Below are positions 1-11,566 of a stretch of 64,000 nt of DNA, piece after piece (the stretch's first letter is position 1; every line of letters starts with the position of its first letter). The stretch is from positions 17,973 to 81,972 of the forward strand of contig NZ_BNJW01000014.1 in the NCBI RefSeq assembly GCF_015751045.1. Reading direction: 5' to 3'. The notes beneath the pieces are model-generated. The model was not told the origin of the DNA and did not search any database. It saw only the letters and a program-made list of their open reading frames with translations. This DNA is from Enterococcus lactis. GTDB taxonomy: Bacteria > Bacillota > Bacilli > Lactobacillales > Enterococcaceae. The position numbers and the translations under genes were made by a program.

Positions 1-793
1 TACGATCATTCGTTTGAATGAACCTACTGACGGTGAGATATTATTCGACGGTCAAGATGTAACGAAGATCAAAGACAAAAAAGGATTGACGAAATTCCGA
101 CATGATGTTCAGATGATCTTTCAAGATCCATACGCTTCGTTGAATCCTCGGATGAAAGTCAGAGATATCATTGCGGAAGGAATTGATGTCAATGGGTTAG
201 CTAAGTCACCAAAGGAACGTGCCAAAAAAGTCGATGATCTATTAAGAACCGTTGGATTGAATCCGAGCCATGGCACTCGTTATCCCCATGAATTTTCAGG
301 AGGACAACGCCAGCGTATTGGTATTGCACGAGCATTAGCAGTAAAACCGCGATTTATCATTTGCGATGAACCGATTTCTGCATTAGATGTTTCCATCCAA
401 GCCCAAGTTGTTAATTTATTGCAAGATCTCCAACGAGAACATCAATTGACCTATCTATTTATTGCGCATGATTTATCAATGGTTAAACATATCAGCGACC
501 GAATCGGTGTAATGCATAACGGTTTGTTATTAGAAATGGGAAAAAGTGATGAAATATATAATCATGGTGTCCATCCTTATACAGAAAGTTTGTTATCTGC
601 TATTCCTTTGCCAGATCCAGATCATGAGAGAAAGCGCAGAAGAATCAAATATCAACCCGAACCAGATGACGGACAAGTACGTCAGCTTCGTGAAATCGCA
701 CCAGAACATTTTGTCTATGCAACTGAGCAGGAAGTCCCATATTATGCAAAAAAATTAAAACGACAAAAGGAATCTCTTCTGGTTGCTAACTAG
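1..793 (+). CDS. oppF: Oligopeptide ABC transporter ATP-binding protein OppF (3' part)
   Basis: Cytoplasmic ATPase of an oligopeptide importer, normally the last subunit of oppABCDF. The 5' part lies outside the window: the reading frame is open from base 2 and starts mid-protein with residues typical of the segment after Walker A (TIIRLNEPTDGEI). Visible motifs are the Q-loop region (IFQDPYASLNPRM), the ABC signature FSGGQRQRIGIARAL, Walker B FIICDEPISALD, the H-loop IAHDLSMV, and the oligopeptide-family C-terminal extension with the HPYTESLLSAIPLPDP motif. It ends 11 bases before the TnpB-like gene and its stop codon TAG is part of that gene's ribosome site, so the two are almost certainly on one mRNA. 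Family assignment is secure; which peptide system it serves cannot be seen. Confidence 0.95.
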   Translation, partial: TIIRLNEPTDGEILFDGQDVTKIKDKKGLTKFRHDVQMIFQDPYASLNPRMKVRDIIAEGIDVNGLAKSPKERAKKVDDLLRTVGLNPSHGTRYPHEFSGGQRQRIGIARALAVKPRFIICDEPISALDVSIQAQVVNLLQDLQREHQLTYLFIAHDLSMVKHISDRIGVMHNGLLLEMGKSDEIYNHGVHPYTESLLSAIPLPDPDHERKRRRIKYQPEPDDGQVRQLREIAPEHFVYATEQEVPYYAKKLKRQKESLLVAN

Positions 794-804
794 GAGGGAC
801 ATAG

Positions 805-1815
805 ATGCTAAAAGCTTTTAAATTCCGTATGTATCCGACAGAAGAACAAAAACAGCAATTGATCCGTACTTTTGGCTGTGTTCGATTTACCTATAACCAT
901 TTGCTGAAAGAACGGCAGAAAAGTTGGCAACAAACAGGAGTGGCCGATTTTTCCCTCACGCCTGCTACGTTAAAAAAAGAATACCCATTCTTAAAAGAGG
1001 TAGACAGTCTTGCTTTAGCAAATGCACAGCTTAATTTGGACCGAGCTTTTCGCAATTATTTCAAGGGACGTGCCAGCTTTCCAAAGCTTAAAACGAAAAA
1101 AAGTATGTGGCAATCTTATACGACGAATAATCAAACCCATACGGTCTATCTGAAAAACGGTCATTTAAAATTACCAAAACAAAAAGAACTGATCAAGATA
1201 AACCAGCACCGTCCAGTCGAAGGCACGATTCGTTCCGCTACGATTTCTGCTCGATATAATGAAGAGTTCTATGTCGCACTACTTTGTGATGTTTCATCAA
1301 TAAAAAAAGAATCTTCAGCTAAATGGATTGGGATTGCCTATCATCCAAAAACATTGATCGAAACATCGCAGCCCATAGAAGTAACTTTGCCAAAATTTGA
1401 CCAGACAGAAGAAAAACTTCAGCATGCACAGCGGAAATTAAGCGTAAAAGTCCGCTCCGCTCACCATAGAAAGACCAGGTTAGATAAGGCAAGCAATTAT
1501 CAGAAACAAAAGAGAAAAGTAATGGATCTTTATCTGAAACAAAAGAACCAACGAGAAGATTATCTTGAACAATTATCTGGGAAATTGGTCAAACAATATG
1601 ACTACTTATTTGTAGAATCTTTTCCAAAAGAAGAGGCACATGCTGATTTTTCTATTCATGACTGGCATAAATTAATAACAAAATTGCGTTATAAGTCCCA
1701 ATGGTATAATAAAAAATTTCTTTTGATCAATACCGACGGAGCAGAAGAAAGCAATTCTGTAAGAAAGAGCCAAGTGTTAGAACAACTAGGCAGGCATTCG
1801 GTCATCAAGGAATAA
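805..1815 (+). CDS. tldR: TnpB-like nuclease-dead repressor (TldR), oppF-associated
   Basis: 336 aa, homologous along its N-terminal two thirds to IS605-family TnpB: LKAFKFRMYPTEEQ start, VRFTYNHLLKER, and LDRAFRNYFKGRASFPKLK are hallmark TnpB stretches. The nuclease is visibly broken: RuvC-I, usually GIDLG, reads GIAYH (residues 176-180, Asp replaced by Ala178); RuvC-II retains a Glu in LFVESF (E271); after that neither CxxC zinc-finger pair nor the RuvC-III Asp (DRDxNAA) is present and the protein ends early. The frame is intact with a strong AGGAGGG site overlapping the oppF stop, and there is no tnpA. TnpB homologues with dead RuvC domains located after oppF in enterococci are known as TldRs, RNA-guided transcription repressors acting on opp-type promoters. 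Role here is inferred from that match; the target promoter lies outside the window. Confidence 0.88.
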   Translation: MLKAFKFRMYPTEEQKQQLIRTFGCVRFTYNHLLKERQKSWQQTGVADFSLTPATLKKEYPFLKEVDSLALANAQLNLDRAFRNYFKGRASFPKLKTKKSMWQSYTTNNQTHTVYLKNGHLKLPKQKELIKINQHRPVEGTIRSATISARYNEEFYVALLCDVSSIKKESSAKWIGIAYHPKTLIETSQPIEVTLPKFDQTEEKLQHAQRKLSVKVRSAHHRKTRLDKASNYQKQKRKVMDLYLKQKNQREDYLEQLSGKLVKQYDYLFVESFPKEEAHADFSIHDWHKLITKLRYKSQWYNKKFLLINTDGAEESNSVRKSQVLEQLGRHSVIKE

Positions 1816-1934
1816 AAAATGAATGAAACTGACAGGAGCGTTAGGGTTCGCCTTGTTAATAAAAAGTCTGATTGACTTTTGTTTCTAGGAATTTTCTTTA
1901 GAAGAAAAGCTCACTAATTATGACAAACCAATAA
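1816..1934 (+). ncRNA. Putative TldR guide RNA (omega-RNA-like scaffold plus guide)
   Basis: Non-coding stretch between the tldR stop and a strong terminator, where TnpB-family proteins carry their guide RNA. Visible structure: a GCG/CGC-closed loop at 1838-1851, a perfect 7-bp hairpin 1862-1880 (AAAAGTC/GACTTTT) and a perfect 7-bp, 3-nt-loop hairpin 1892-1908 (TTTTCTT/AAGAAAA). The unpaired segment after the last hairpin, about 1909-1930 (GCTCACTAATTATGAC and following), is the best guess for the guide. The scaffold may begin inside the 3' end of the tldR coding region. Exact 5' end, processing site, and guide boundary cannot be set from sequence alone. Confidence 0.55.
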
Positions 1935-1988
1935 AACAATAGCAGAAAAAATTCGTACGAGTTTTTTCTGCTATTGTTATTTTTTTAT
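1935..1988 (+). terminator. Rho-independent terminator of the opp-tldR-guide unit
   Basis: 17-bp perfect stem, 1935-1951 with 1962-1978, 10-nt loop, followed by a T-rich run. It closes the guide RNA segment and probably the whole opp operon. Confidence 0.9.
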
Positions 1989-2097
1989 TCGAAGAATTTT
2001 ACTGACACGCCAAAGTATAGAGCAAAAAACGCAAAACACAAAGAGCGGCTTTCCATTTTTCTTGAGTGTTTAGAACGGAGCCCTTTCTTCACAATCC

Positions 2098-2919
2098 TTA
2101 CTCATGATGCCCCGGCTTGAGCTGATAGATTTTTGAAGGGCGACCGATTCCTACAGGACGTTCGCCAATCTCGTCGAAATATTGGAGCATAGCTTTCTTA
2201 AAATTGGAATGATCGATCGTTTTATAATCGATTCCTAAGAACTTTGCAAATACTTTTCGAGCTTCTGTAATCGTGAAATCTTTACCTAAAACTTGCAAAA
2301 CTTGCGGTTCGTGTTCCATTTTATTGACTACACGGTTGAATGCTTTCAAAATGATTTGACTATGGTCAAAAGCTAAAGTATCTTTGCCAGAAGACTCTCC
2401 AGTGACTAAGTCAAGTGAGATAGCCACTTCTCCGCTCGATAAATTGATTTTGTTGCCGTGACGTTCCAATGTGAACCAGCGTACTTCTTTAGCATCATCT
2501 CCGGCGATCAGCGGTTCTTCTCCAATAAAAGCTAAGTAGCTGACTGTGACGACCCAACCTCGCGGATCTCGATTAGGCGTACTGAATGTATGCAGTTGTT
2601 CAATGTTTTCTTTAGAGATAACTACACCAGTTTCTTCTTTTGTTTCTCTTAAGACACTTTCTCCAGTTGACTCATCCTTTTGGACAAAACCACCAGGTAA
2701 TGCCCATGAATTTCGATAAGGATGCCCTTTTCGTTGGATCAGCAATACTTTCAGCTGATCTTCTTCTTTGTTATAGCACATCAGTACGATATCGACAGTC
2801 AAAGAGGGCTTGTCATATTCTGGACGTTCCTGTTTTTGATACCAGTTAAGAAAATCTTCTTCACTTGCTTCATGTTCATAATATAATTTTTCTTCTTCTT
2901 TAGAAGCAAATCGGTTCAT
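2098..2919 (-). CDS. NUDIX hydrolase with C-terminal NrtR-like winged-helix domain
   Basis: 273 aa. The NUDIX domain (about residues 40-165) carries a complete Nudix box, GFVQKDESTGESVLRETKEE followed by TGV, fitting GX5EX7REUXEEXGU, so catalysis on an ADP-ribose-like nucleotide is plausible. The C-terminal part (about 185-270) ends with an ERPVGIGRPSKIYQL segment typical of the winged-helix domain of NrtR-type NAD regulators. It may therefore be a hydrolase, an ADP-ribose-sensing repressor, or both. In NrtR repressors the Nudix box is often degenerate; here it is intact, favouring retained enzyme activity. Start chosen at the ATG 7 bases after GGAGGT. It stands alone between a terminator and the TldR unit. 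Confidence 0.8.
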   Translation of the reverse strand: MNRFASKEEEKLYYEHEASEEDFLNWYQKQERPEYDKPSLTVDIVLMCYNKEEDQLKVLLIQRKGHPYRNSWALPGGFVQKDESTGESVLRETKEETGVVISKENIEQLHTFSTPNRDPRGWVVTVSYLAFIGEEPLIAGDDAKEVRWFTLERHGNKINLSSGEVAISLDLVTGESSGKDTLAFDHSQIILKAFNRVVNKMEHEPQVLQVLGKDFTITEARKVFAKFLGIDYKTIDHSNFKKAMLQYFDEIGERPVGIGRPSKIYQLKPGHHE

Positions 2920-2976
2920 CAGACCACCTCCGTTGACATTAAAAGTACTTTTTACCTTATTGTAGCAGACTCTGAA

Positions 2977-3013
2977 AAAAAACCAAGGATTTACTTGGAA
3001 AATCCTTGGTTCT
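2977..3013 (-). terminator. Terminator after small membrane protein gene
   Basis: Inverted repeat ACCAAGGATT/AATCCTTGGT; on the minus strand it is followed by a run of T. It ends the gene at 3017-3295 and separates it from the NUDIX gene. Confidence 0.75.
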
Positions 3014-3016
3014 CCC

Positions 3017-3295
3017 TTAAATATGAAAAATAAATGGAAGTACTAGATTGAATAAAAAGAAAAGCAGATAAAACGGTAATACTTTATACCGCTCTTCACG
3101 AACGGCAAAGAAGCCGCAAATAACGATATATGCGTCAATGACAAAACGTAAAAGCCATGCGACTGTCATGAAACTGTTCAAATGCCCATGAAGGTTAAAA
3201 TAACCATACATACGAATATAAAAATAGCTGAATATCAAATGTGCTAATGAAAGAAAAGCAATACTAAGTGTAAAAAAAAGATGTTTCTTCTGCAT
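3017..3295 (-). CDS. Small integral membrane protein, unknown function
   Basis: 92 aa with three hydrophobic segments (about residues 5-28, 43-63, 72-91) and a short basic cytoplasmic loop (VREERYK). No family recognised. It has its own -10-like TATAAT upstream (complement near 3337-3342) and a terminator immediately downstream, so it is likely a real monocistronic gene. The ribosome site is weak (GGGACTGGAACG), leaving the start slightly uncertain. Confidence 0.6.
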   Translation of the reverse strand: MQKKHLFFTLSIAFLSLAHLIFSYFYIRMYGYFNLHGHLNSFMTVAWLLRFVIDAYIVICGFFAVREERYKVLPFYLLFFLFNLVLPFIFHI

Positions 3296-3548
3296 GATCG
3301 TTCCAGTCCCTTACTAAAATAGATAGTCTTTATTATACCACGAGTCAGAAGAGAAATAAAAAGCCGTCTCCAACTAAACATGAAACAAGATGAAAAATAG
3401 CATTTATTCCCTCTGTCCTTCCTTTTGAAGGAGGGATTCATCATAGAGAAGAAGTCATTTATCCAGACTTTTTCATTTTGAAAAAAAGCTAACAGCTTGC
3501 TTTTTTTATGGTATACTAGCAAGGAAACGAATTCGCATCATGCGATAA

Positions 3549-5573
<2,025 letters not shown>

Positions 5574-5582
5574 AATCATAAG

Positions 5583-5619
5583 AAAAACTCGCAAGACAAT
5601 GTTGCTTGCGAGTTTTTTT
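5583..5619 (+). terminator. metG terminator
   Basis: Stem AAAACTCGCAAG/CTTGCGAGTTTT with a 9-nt loop and T-run. The adjoining minus-strand gene ends just after it, so it may serve both directions. Confidence 0.9.
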
Positions 5620-5627
5620 AATTCCTG

Positions 5628-5900
5628 TCAATTGCCCCAATGGTGATTATGGAAGCCAATCATATAATAAAGACACATATAACCATATAAAATGTATCCT
5701 AGAAAAAGAAGGACGAGCTTTACCCACCGATGGAATCTGCAGCTTCCTAAAAACAAAAGAAAAAGTGGCTGCGAATAGTTGAATAAAATATTTGTGATCC
5801 TTTCCTCTGTCTGCCAATTAAGAAAAAGGCTAATAGGCATCGTAAAGACAGAAAGAAGCAACATAATGATAAGTGGACGGGCGGTTTTTAATTGGTTCAT
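5628..5900 (-). CDS. Small membrane protein, unknown function
   Basis: 90 aa with hydrophobic segments at about 10-27, 40-54 and 60-82, ending in a His-rich tail (GFHNHHWGN). The ATG follows AAGGAG by 8 bases. Convergent with metG, whose terminator it shares. No family recognised. Confidence 0.65.
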   Translation of the reverse strand: MNQLKTARPLIIMLLLSVFTMPISLFLNWQTEERITNILFNYSQPLFLLFLGSCRFHRWVKLVLLFLGYILYGYMCLYYMIGFHNHHWGN

Positions 5901-5989
5901 CTGGGGTACTCCTTTTTATTTTATTGTCTCTTACATCCAAGGATTTTGAAAGCAATAATTTGTTGACATCTACTAATAGTATTTAAAAT

Positions 5990-6033
5990 AAAGAAAACAA
6001 TCATCGATTTTGACCTCGATGATTGTTTTCTTT
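5990..6033. terminator. Bidirectional terminator
   Basis: Perfect 18-bp stem (5990-6007 with 6016-6033), 8-nt loop, A-run on the left and T-run on the right. It ends the minus-strand gene at 6051-6638. Confidence 0.85.
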
Positions 6034-6050
6034 ATTTTGTAAAAATCCGA

Positions 6051-6638
6051 TTATTTGATTTTATGGTAACCTTTTATTTTTGTCTTCAAACGGCTTGGTA
6101 AGAGCGCAGTAAGCAGTGCAAATGGAATCGAAAAGACATACCAGAAAATCGTTCTTCCAATACCATAACGCTGATACAGTTTCGTCAACATCACATGAAG
6201 CAAGATCAATCCTAAAAGCAAGGCACCAGCTGAAAACCAATGATTATTCCAATGCATGACTTCACGAAGTGCCATCACTCCGAAGGGATAAAAATAAAAA
6301 TAGATCCCTACTAAGGTCATCCGCCAGTTCTTTGTAAATGTTCCGATGTTCAATAAAAAGAAAATCGCTGAAAGCAAAATACCGATAGGTGGGAATAGCC
6401 CCACTAGAAAGGAATACAACATCCCCCACAAAATCATCACGGGACCTTTGATCAATGCAACGATTGCGATGAACACAGTCAGCAATATCAATTTTTGTGA
6501 TAACGTCGCAATGGTCAATAATCCAAATAAAATCAACGTGAACCAATGCCAACGGGACTGCTGCTGTTCTTTACGAGAAAAATCGATTCGGTTGGATAAA
6601 TAATCTGCTAATTTCGGATAAGAACGCTTAAAATCCAT
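6051..6638 (-). CDS. Polytopic membrane protein, unknown function
   Basis: About 195 aa. A charged N-terminal stretch (MDFKRSYPKLADYLSNR) is followed by five or six hydrophobic segments from about residue 33 on, and the C-terminus is basic (LKTKIKGYHKIK). The open frame extends further upstream, but the start is placed at 6638 because GGAGGAACAGTTT precedes that ATG, while upstream sequence is AT-rich and promoter-like. It diverges from the amino-acid permease gene. No family recognised. Confidence 0.7.
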   Translation of the reverse strand: MDFKRSYPKLADYLSNRIDFSRKEQQQSRWHWFTLILFGLLTIATLSQKLILLTVFIAIVALIKGPVMILWGMLYSFLVGLFPPIGILLSAIFFLLNIGTFTKNWRMTLVGIYFYFYPFGVMALREVMHWNNHWFSAGALLLGLILLHVMLTKLYQRYGIGRTIFWYVFSIPFALLTALLPSRLKTKIKGYHKIK

Positions 6639-6812
6639 AAACTGTTCCTCCTTCGTGGAAAAGGTAGGTTTAGTATACGCAAAATAAAGAGGAAATACAT
6701 CCGTCTTAAGAGGGAGTTTTTCATTGAAAGTTGAGAAAAAAGAATGGTAAATTAAAATATTCTCAGTTATACTGAAAATTATACCAAATTTCAAAGAAGA
6801 AAGAGGATGGGA

Positions 6813-8135
6813 ATGAAAGGCAAACTAAAACGAGAAATCAATCTGTTTGGCGCATTAGCTACCGTTATGGGAACCGTGATCGGCGCAGGGGTCTTCTTTA
6901 AAACCGCTGCTGTTACTGCAAGCACACAGTCTACAAGTTTGACATTACTAGCTTGGCTTTTGGGTGGTTTCTTAACGATCTGTGCTGGATTGACAGTGGC
7001 TGAATTAGCTACAGCGATCCCAGAAACTGGTGGAGCTGTCAAATATATTGAAGCAGCTTATGGAAAGCTGCCTAGCTTTTTATTAGGATGGGCGCAAAGC
7101 TTGATTTATTTCCCTGCTAATATTGCTGCATTATCGATTATCTTTGCGACACAATTGACGAACTTATTACAATTATCTACCGACTACCTTTTGTTGATTG
7201 CAGTGATTACCGCTGTTTCTGTGACAGGATTGAATTTATTAGGAACAAAAGTCGGTGCGTCTGTACAATCAGTGACGCTGATTGTTAAATTGATACCAAT
7301 TGCCGTGATTGTCGTATGGGGATTATTGACACCAGGACAAGGAACTGTCCAGCTATTTCCAATCGAAGCTGGAAAAGAGGTTACTTTTGTCGAAGGCTTG
7401 AGCAGTGCGTTGCTAGCAACATTGTTTGCTTATGACGGCTGGTTAGGCGTCGGCGCAATGGCTGGTGAAATGAAACGGCCGGAAAAAGATTTGCCTAAAG
7501 CGATTATACTTGGGCTGAGTTTTGTCACTGTCGTTTATTTATTGATCAATTTTGTTTTCTTGAAAACTCTGCCGATTGATCATCTTGCCGGTAATTTGAA
7601 CGCAGCTTCTGAAGCATCAGACGTCATTTTTGGAGAAATCGGCGGAAAACTGGTCACTATTGGGATTTTGATTTCGGTATACGGGGCATTGAATGGGTAT
7701 ACCTTAACTGGGATTCGTGTGCCTTATGCGATGGCTTTGGAAGACGAGCTACCTTTCAGCAAACAGCTGACAAAGCTTTCAAAGAAATTTACGGTACCTT
7801 ATGTTCCTGCGATTTTCCAGTTAGCAGTAGCTTGTATTATGATGAGCCTTGGTTCTTTCGACTTTTTAACCGACATGTTGATTTTTGTGATGTGGCTATT
7901 CAGTTTACTGATTTTTATCGGTGTCTTTATTTTAAGAAAAAAAGCGCCGAAATTGCCACGCCCATATAAAGTACCGCTTTATCCAATCGTTCCGATTATT
8001 GCGATTCTCGGTGCTATTTTCATTTTAGGTATGACGATGATGACGCAAACGAAATTAGCATTGATCGGTATAGGTGTTACCTTGATTGGTATCCCAGTCT
8101 ATTATCAAAAAAAGAAAAAACGCTCAGAAGAGTAA
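6813..8135 (+). CDS. APC-family amino acid permease
   Basis: About 440 aa with twelve hydrophobic segments. The N-terminal MGTVIGAGVFFKTAAV in the first membrane helix is the substrate/Na-site region of the amino acid-polyamine-cation superfamily, and FAYDGWLGVGAMAGEMKRPEKDLPKAI is the consensus stretch around helix 6 and loop 6-7. It most resembles the serine/threonine exchanger or LAT-like branch; the substrate cannot be fixed. ATG at 6807 lies against AGAGG with no spacing, so the ATG six bases later (MKGKLKREINLFG) is preferred. A terminator follows. Confidence 0.88.
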   Translation: MKGKLKREINLFGALATVMGTVIGAGVFFKTAAVTASTQSTSLTLLAWLLGGFLTICAGLTVAELATAIPETGGAVKYIEAAYGKLPSFLLGWAQSLIYFPANIAALSIIFATQLTNLLQLSTDYLLLIAVITAVSVTGLNLLGTKVGASVQSVTLIVKLIPIAVIVVWGLLTPGQGTVQLFPIEAGKEVTFVEGLSSALLATLFAYDGWLGVGAMAGEMKRPEKDLPKAIILGLSFVTVVYLLINFVFLKTLPIDHLAGNLNAASEASDVIFGEIGGKLVTIGILISVYGALNGYTLTGIRVPYAMALEDELPFSKQLTKLSKKFTVPYVPAIFQLAVACIMMSLGSFDFLTDMLIFVMWLFSLLIFIGVFILRKKAPKLPRPYKVPLYPIVPIIAILGAIFILGMTMMTQTKLALIGIGVTLIGIPVYYQKKKKRSEE

Positions 8136-8153
8136 AATATTTCAACAACAGAT

Positions 8154-8197
8154 AGAAAAAGTACGAACTAAGTCCTCTGGATCTTCGTGCTTTTTCT
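8154..8197 (+). terminator. Permease gene terminator
   Basis: Stem AGAAAAAGTACGAA (8154-8167) with TTCGTGCTTTTTCT (8184-8197), one G-T pair, T-rich 3' arm. Confidence 0.7.
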
Positions 8198-8289
8198 GTT
8201 TCAACAAAACAAGTTCTTCTATTTTGATTTTTGCTACTTCTGCAAGCAGTGCTAATGTGCTAAAGTAAGAATGAAAAGGAGCGATAAAC

Positions 8290-9058
8290 ATGATATTTGA
8301 TTCTCATACCCATTTAAATGCGGAACAGTTCAATGAAGATATTCCAGAAACGATTCAGCGAGCACAAGAAATGGGGGTAACGAAAATGGCGGTCGTGGGC
8401 TTCGATACGCCAACGATTGAAAAGTCTTTGCAATTAAGCCATGACTATCCAAATATATACAGTATTATCGGTTGGCATCCGACAGAGGCTGGCAGTTATA
8501 CGAAAGAAATCGAAAATAAATTACAAGAACAATTGACTTTACCAAAGGTTGTAGCATTAGGGGAAATTGGCTTGGATTATCATTGGATGGAAGACCCGAA
8601 AGAAGTCCAAGATAAAGTATTTCGCAGACAGATTGCTATCGCAAAAGAAATGAACCTTCCAATCAGTATCCATACTAGAGAAGCACTTGAAGACACGTAT
8701 CAAATCCTAAAAGAAGAAGATGTTCGAGATATCGGTGGAATCATGCATAGTTTCAGCGGTGATTATGAATGGGCAAAACGATTTCTTGATTTAGGGATGC
8801 ATATTTCATTTAGCGGTGTCGTCACTTTCAAAAAAGCATTAGACGTCCAAGAGGCTGCAACAAATGTACCAATCGAACGATTACTTGTGGAAACAGATGC
8901 CCCTTATTTGGCACCAGTTCCTTTTAGAGGAAAGCGAAATGAACCAGGCTATACTCGTTATACAGTAGAAAAGATTGCTGAACTTCGGAATCTGCCAACA
9001 GAAGAAGTGGCTGCCCAAACATGGTCAAATGCGCACCGATTATTTGGTCTAAGCGAAC

Positions 9059-9066
<8 letters not shown>
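8290..9066 (+). CDS. tatD: TatD-family metal-dependent DNase
   Basis: 258 aa, standard family length. Metal ligands of the TIM-barrel hydrolase are visible: FDSHTHLN at the N-terminus, [22 protein letters not shown], and [10 protein letters not shown] near the C-terminus. The family acts as a 3'-5' exonuclease or deoxyribonuclease. ATG lies 8 bases after AAAAGGAG. It overlaps rnmV by a few bases, forming the conserved tatD-rnmV-rsmA operon seen in Bacillus. Confidence 0.94.
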
Positions 9067-10505
<1,439 letters not shown>

Positions 10506-10742
10506 AAAAAGAGGTTGTGAGCCTGCCGTTTAACTCTGAGGCACAAGGAGCAATTTCAAAAAACAGCTTCTCCTATTTTTGATTTGGTTGGTCTTATTTC
10601 CGCAAAGGCAAGCTTTTGATTCCCATTATGAACAAGGAGATGTGACACAAATTTTGTCACATCTCCTATTTTTGTCTCTTGATCAAAAAATTCTTATACT
10701 GGATACTCACACTCATTTTGTATGGATTTAGAAAAGAATATG
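10506..10742. other. Intergenic stretch between rsmA and niaX
   Basis: No gene. It starts with a GAGGTTGTGAGCCTG motif resembling other interspersed enterococcal intergenic sequences and contains a 13-bp perfect hairpin at 10635-10667. Confidence 0.5.
10635..10675 (+). terminator. Terminator of the tatD-rnmV-rsmA operon
   Basis: Stem AGGAGATGTGACA (10635-10647) with TGTCACATCTCCT (10655-10667) and T-rich tail. Confidence 0.85.
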
Positions 10743-10800
10743 TGTCTTGACAGTTATTGATAAGTGAGTTATACTAAGTCGACATTTATGTGTCAAGACA
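10743..10800 (+). promoter_or_regulatory. niaX promoter with paired NiaR-type operators
   Basis: TTGACA (10747-10752), 17-bp spacer, TATACT (10770-10775) form a near-consensus sigma-A promoter. The -35 box is embedded in TGTCTTGACA (10743-10752) and its exact reverse complement TGTCAAGACA lies at 10791-10800 near the transcription start. Such paired sites resemble the operators of NiaR/YrxA, the niacin-responsive repressor; this identification is from memory of the motif and the downstream gene. The architecture predicts repression by promoter occlusion. Confidence 0.75.
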
Positions 10801-10818
10801 TATTAGGAGAGGGAAAAA

Positions 10819-11448
10819 ATGAGAAAAAATTCAGTTCGAAAACTAACGATTTCTGCTTTATTGATTGGGATGGGGGTCATTATCCCAATGGTTATGCCTA
10901 AAATCATGATCCCACCTGCTTCTTTTACATTAGCGTCTCATGTGCCATTATTTATTGCGATGTTTTTTACACCAGGAGTTGCAGTGGCTGTTGCACTAGG
11001 TACGACATTCGGTTTCTTTTTGACAACGCCAGTTATCATTGCATTGCGCGCATTGTCACATCTTGTATTTGCATTGATCGGGGCATGGTACTTGCAAAAG
11101 CATCCTAGTATCGTTTTAAAGAATGGACAGTTTACTTTTACTAATTGGCGTTTCCAAGGGTTCAATTTTGTGATAGGTGTGATTCATTCTTTAGTAGAAA
11201 TGCTAGTAGTCAGCATCTTTTACTTCATCGGTAATATGCCTGACACGTATTACTCTCAAGGATATTTTTATACAGTGTTCATCTTGATGGGAATTGGTGG
11301 ACTCATCCACAGTTTGGTTGATTATAATATTGCTTATTTTATAGCAGGAACACTCAGCAAATACTTTGATATCCCGGTATTTACGGCAGCAAAAAAAGGA
11401 AATCGGAAAGAATCGATTCAAGGGTACGCGAAGAAAACGACATACTAA
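10819..11448 (+). CDS. niaX: ECF transporter S component, probably niacin (NiaX)
   Basis: 209 aa membrane protein with about six hydrophobic segments. N-terminal RKLTISALLIGMGVIIPMVMPK and the GTTFGFFLTTPVIIALRALSH region match S components of energy-coupling-factor importers, which supply substrate specificity to a shared EcfAAT module encoded elsewhere. Assignment to niacin rests on sequence feel plus the flanking TGTCTTGACA operator pair. ATG follows AGGAGAGGG. Monocistronic, with a hairpin terminator downstream. Confidence 0.8.
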   Translation: MRKNSVRKLTISALLIGMGVIIPMVMPKIMIPPASFTLASHVPLFIAMFFTPGVAVAVALGTTFGFFLTTPVIIALRALSHLVFALIGAWYLQKHPSIVLKNGQFTFTNWRFQGFNFVIGVIHSLVEMLVVSIFYFIGNMPDTYYSQGYFYTVFILMGIGGLIHSLVDYNIAYFIAGTLSKYFDIPVFTAAKKGNRKESIQGYAKKTTY

Positions 11449-11468
11449 TGATCTATCAAAGAAAAACT

Positions 11469-11513
11469 CTCATCTGCTAACGGATAATAAATCCGCTAAG
11501 ATGAGCGTTTTTT
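11469..11513 (+). terminator. niaX terminator
   Basis: Interrupted stem CTCATCT...AGATGAG with inner GGAT/ATCC pairing, followed by a T-run. Confidence 0.75.
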
Positions 11514-11516
11514 GTC

Positions 11517-11554
11517 CTAAAAAGAGCTACACCACTATTTTCTGGCGTAGCTCT
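11517..11554 (-). terminator. Terminator of the MsmX-type ATPase gene
   Basis: Stem AGAGCTAC/GTAGCTCT; on the minus strand it is followed by TTTTT. Confidence 0.8.
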
Positions 11555-11566
11555 GAAGGGGGCAGA

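Noticed and set aside
805..1815. Ordinary insertion sequence or transposase pseudogene
   Set aside because: The frame is intact and translationally coupled to oppF, no tnpA or second transposon end is visible, and the lost residues are exactly the catalytic ones; domestication explains this better than decay.
3244..3522. 92-codon minus-strand frame upstream of the small membrane protein
   Set aside because: It overlaps that gene's promoter and start and ends inside it in another frame; composition looks random.
6791..7042. Minus-strand frame opposite the permease gene
   Set aside because: Antisense shadow of a clearly coding region, rich in Pro/Val/Thr from reverse-complemented membrane codons.
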